64,000 bases of DNA from Methylomonas rosea. Lineage in GTDB: Bacteria > Pseudomonadota > Gammaproteobacteria > Methylococcales > Methylomonadaceae. The stretch spans positions 38,059-102,058 of the forward strand of contig NZ_JANIBL010000007.1 in assembly GCF_024505055.1 (NCBI RefSeq), given 5' to 3'. Of the stretch, positions 62,188-64,000 are shown one piece after another. How positions within the stretch are numbered: position 1 is the stretch's first letter; each line of letters opens with the position of its first letter. Both the position numbers and the translations under genes were made by a program. The notes under the pieces are model-generated. The model was not told the origin of the DNA. It did not search any database and worked only from the letters and a program-made list of their open reading frames with translations.

Positions 62188-63672
62188 ATGATTACAAAGC
62201 CTGGGTTTTATCTGTTTCCGATGCTGTTTTGGGCATCCGCCGCCGCTGCCGATTACAAAACCGATATTGGTTATCAAGCCTTGCTAATTCAATTGGGTGC
62301 AAACGTACCGACCGGTGACGGTGTCAATGTGGTGCACGCCGAAGCGTCAGTAGTCGAATCGAGAGATCACCCTGATTATCCCATCTACGCGCCGGATATT
62401 CTTAAAGCTCAATTTGCCGGTAAGACGTTCAGTTTTCCGGGAAAAAAAGCCAGTACCTCGCCATCGGCACATGCTGACAGCGTCGGTGCCAGATTTTACG
62501 GTAAGGATTCTATTGCTAACGGCATAGACAATATCGCCAGTTATGATGCCAACGCCTGGATCGAAAGTCTGATTAGTCCAACCGCGTTGGCTCCCGTCAA
62601 CGCCAGCCGGGTTGCGAACCATAGCTGGATAGGCAAAGGCGACAGCGTGTCGGAAACGGCGATGATTTTGCGCTTTGTGGACCGGCAAGTGCAGCGCAAC
62701 GAATTCATCCAGGTGGTCGGTATGAATAATGGCCTTAGCGATTCGCCCTTATTGGGTAGCGCTTACAACACGATTGCGGTGGGCCGTACGGATGGCAGAC
62801 AAGATAGAGGGTCCGATGCGGTGGATTCCTTATATACAGCGGGACGGGCGCGTCCTGATGTAGTGGCACCGCAAACCACCACCAGTGGAGCCACTCCCAT
62901 AGTAGCCGCTGCTGCCGCGTTATTGGTCGAGACCGGCCACAAGGGCGCGGCCAATCTATCGCAGGGATATATTGATATTGAAGGCGTCGGAACGGTTTAT
63001 AACGCCGAGCGCGGCGAAACCGTTAAAGCCGCGTTGCTGGCGGGTGCCGACAGAGCGACGCAGAATACTTCAACTACAGACAATATCGTCGATTACCGCA
63101 GCAGCGGGCATCAAACCCTGAATGGCCTGGACGATAGATTCGGCGCCGGCCAACTGAATATTTTGCATAGTTACCAAATCATCGCCGGCGGCGAACAAGA
63201 TAGCCTGGAAGATGGCGGCAACCCGAACGGCATCGGCTTGGCCGGCTTTGATGTCGATACTGAATTCGGCGGCTTGGCTAGCAATAGTCTGGCGACGTAT
63301 AAGTTCGCCGCCGCAGCGGATTTGAATTTGCAGGCGTCTTTGGTATGGAATCTTGGGGTATCGAACGACCTCAATCTGACAACCACCTTACACGATCTGA
63401 ATCTGGAGTTGTTCGATGCCACGGCGCAAAACATCGCCGCATTCTCGGCAAGCAGTGTCGACAACAGCGAGAACCTGTGGCTTAGTTTGGTCACCGGTCA
63501 CCACTACGAATTGCGGGTCAAGTCCGGCGAAGCCAGTTCGTTCAGTTGGGATTACGCATTGGCCTGGCATATGAGTCCGCTGCAATCCGCCCCGGTACCC
63601 TTACCGGGCGCGTTTTACTTGTTCTTTTCCGCACTAGGCGGGCTTGGCTGGGTGGTTCGCCGCAAACGATGA
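62188..63672 (+). CDS. Subtilase-like secreted protein with VPLP-CTERM signal
   Basis: A 494-residue protein from ATG 62188 (AAGGTG upstream). A signal peptide (FYLFPMLFWASAAAA) is followed by an S8-like fold: the His motif reads SAHADSVGA, the oxyanion Asn is in VVGMNNGL, NTIAVGRTD follows, and the Ser motif reads TTSGATP, close to the usual GTSMATP. At the Asp position the sequence is GVNVVHAEAS, with Glu in place of Asp. The C-terminus has SAPVPLPGAFYLFFSALGG and RRKR, a VPLP-type PEP-CTERM signal. A cell-surface protease-like role is possible; activity is uncertain. Confidence 0.8.
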   Translation: MITKPGFYLFPMLFWASAAAADYKTDIGYQALLIQLGANVPTGDGVNVVHAEASVVESRDHPDYPIYAPDILKAQFAGKTFSFPGKKASTSPSAHADSVGARFYGKDSIANGIDNIASYDANAWIESLISPTALAPVNASRVANHSWIGKGDSVSETAMILRFVDRQVQRNEFIQVVGMNNGLSDSPLLGSAYNTIAVGRTDGRQDRGSDAVDSLYTAGRARPDVVAPQTTTSGATPIVAAAAALLVETGHKGAANLSQGYIDIEGVGTVYNAERGETVKAALLAGADRATQNTSTTDNIVDYRSSGHQTLNGLDDRFGAGQLNILHSYQIIAGGEQDSLEDGGNPNGIGLAGFDVDTEFGGLASNSLATYKFAAAADLNLQASLVWNLGVSNDLNLTTTLHDLNLELFDATAQNIAAFSASSVDNSENLWLSLVTGHHYELRVKSGEASSFSWDYALAWHMSPLQSAPVPLPGAFYLFFSALGGLGWVVRRKR

Positions 63673-64000
63673 AACACTGAAGCTTGCTGATTTAAGGAAT
63701 CGCTGCACAAGCATACTTCATCAACACTTCAATTCACCTACCACGAGCGCAAGCAAACGCTTTGGCATCCGCCGTTGCGCTCGACCTCTTCCGCTTGCTT
63801 CAGCTAAACCAAAAATGTCCGTAATCCCCATTGAGATAGCCAAAGGGCATAATAGCGGGCATGACGTCTAACTGAAGATTCTTGCCAATCAGGTTTTTTA
63901 TATCCAGGATAAGTTGCGGCAAATAACTTTGTGCATGAGTTATTTCACGGAAAATCCCGCCGCATTACCGCCCGTCATGTACGTATGGTTCTGTATTTAA
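63673..64000. other. 328-bp region at the window end without a supported gene
   Basis: Only short ORFs occur, none with a good start signal or family pattern. No repeat, tRNA or terminator was recognised. Confidence 0.5.

Noticed and set aside
63935..64000. 22-codon ORF at the right edge
   Set aside because: Too short, no ribosome-binding signal and no recognisable pattern.
1..64000. CRISPR arrays, tRNA or rRNA genes
   Set aside because: No regularly spaced repeats and no tRNA- or rRNA-like sequence were recognised by reading; a covariance search was not possible.

Overview
The window looks like a chromosome segment from a gammaproteobacterium, most likely a Methylomonas-type methanotroph (Methylococcales). 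This is inferred from moderate GC, proteins ending in PEP-CTERM signals of the VPEP/VPLP type, an ArsM/ArsS arsenic module, a cyanase module, CreBC, a YbiT-type ABC-F protein and several REP or MITE-like palindromes. No methane-oxidation gene, rRNA, tRNA, CRISPR array or prophage is visible, so the genus is a suggestion only.

Layout. 1-4.4 kb: 3' part of a TVP38-flavoprotein fusion, a MerR regulator, a PhzF-like protein, a MetE-like methyltransferase and a small nitrate/nitrite transporter (NrtS). 4.5-8.7 kb: an arsenic organification module on the minus strand (arsM, a 43-residue ORF, a DUF3047 protein, arsS) followed by a zinc-type dehydrogenase. 8.7-19.5 kb: a PaaK-like acyl-adenylating enzyme, then a tight six-gene operon built on a very large glycyl radical enzyme (GRE) with its activase, a possible lipid-binding protein, a DUF6765-like protein, a lipase and a 797-residue internally duplicated protein. 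19.6-23.7 kb: PepSY protein, LuxR-type regulator, YcgR-like PilZ protein, a RAYT transposase with REP-like palindromes, a PEP-CTERM-like protein and a CopG-like antitoxin broken by an amber codon. 23.7-28.6 kb: creBC in one operon with DUF350, glutathionylspermidine-synthase-like and membrane-protein genes. 29.3-32.4 kb: FNT transporter, cyanase, PP2C-kinase fusion, with a possible sigma-54 promoter. 32.6-40.1 kb: TonB receptor, ABC-type binding protein and a 1473-residue hybrid kinase/GGDEF/EAL protein.

40.3-45.2 kb: small genes, a GST and ybiT. 45.3-51.8 kb: an ECF sigma factor with a bicupin partner, divergent from a PEP-CTERM protein, a DUF4331 protein, a TPR protein and a HupE/UreJ-like protein; three promoters share the pattern CATCC-N16/17-CGTAT and suggest one regulon. 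51.9-58 kb: FUSC/HlyD/YtcA/MarR/TolC efflux system with REP- and MITE-like insertions around its genes. 58.2-64 kb: a second-type FtsH, two small secreted proteins and a subtilase-like VPLP-CTERM protein.

The strongest candidate for an undescribed system is the GRE operon at 10.5-19.5 kb. Its thiyl motif (GCIE) is of the eliminase type, its Cys-to-Gly distance is about 80 residues longer than in characterised GREs, and its neighbours point to a lipid-related substrate.
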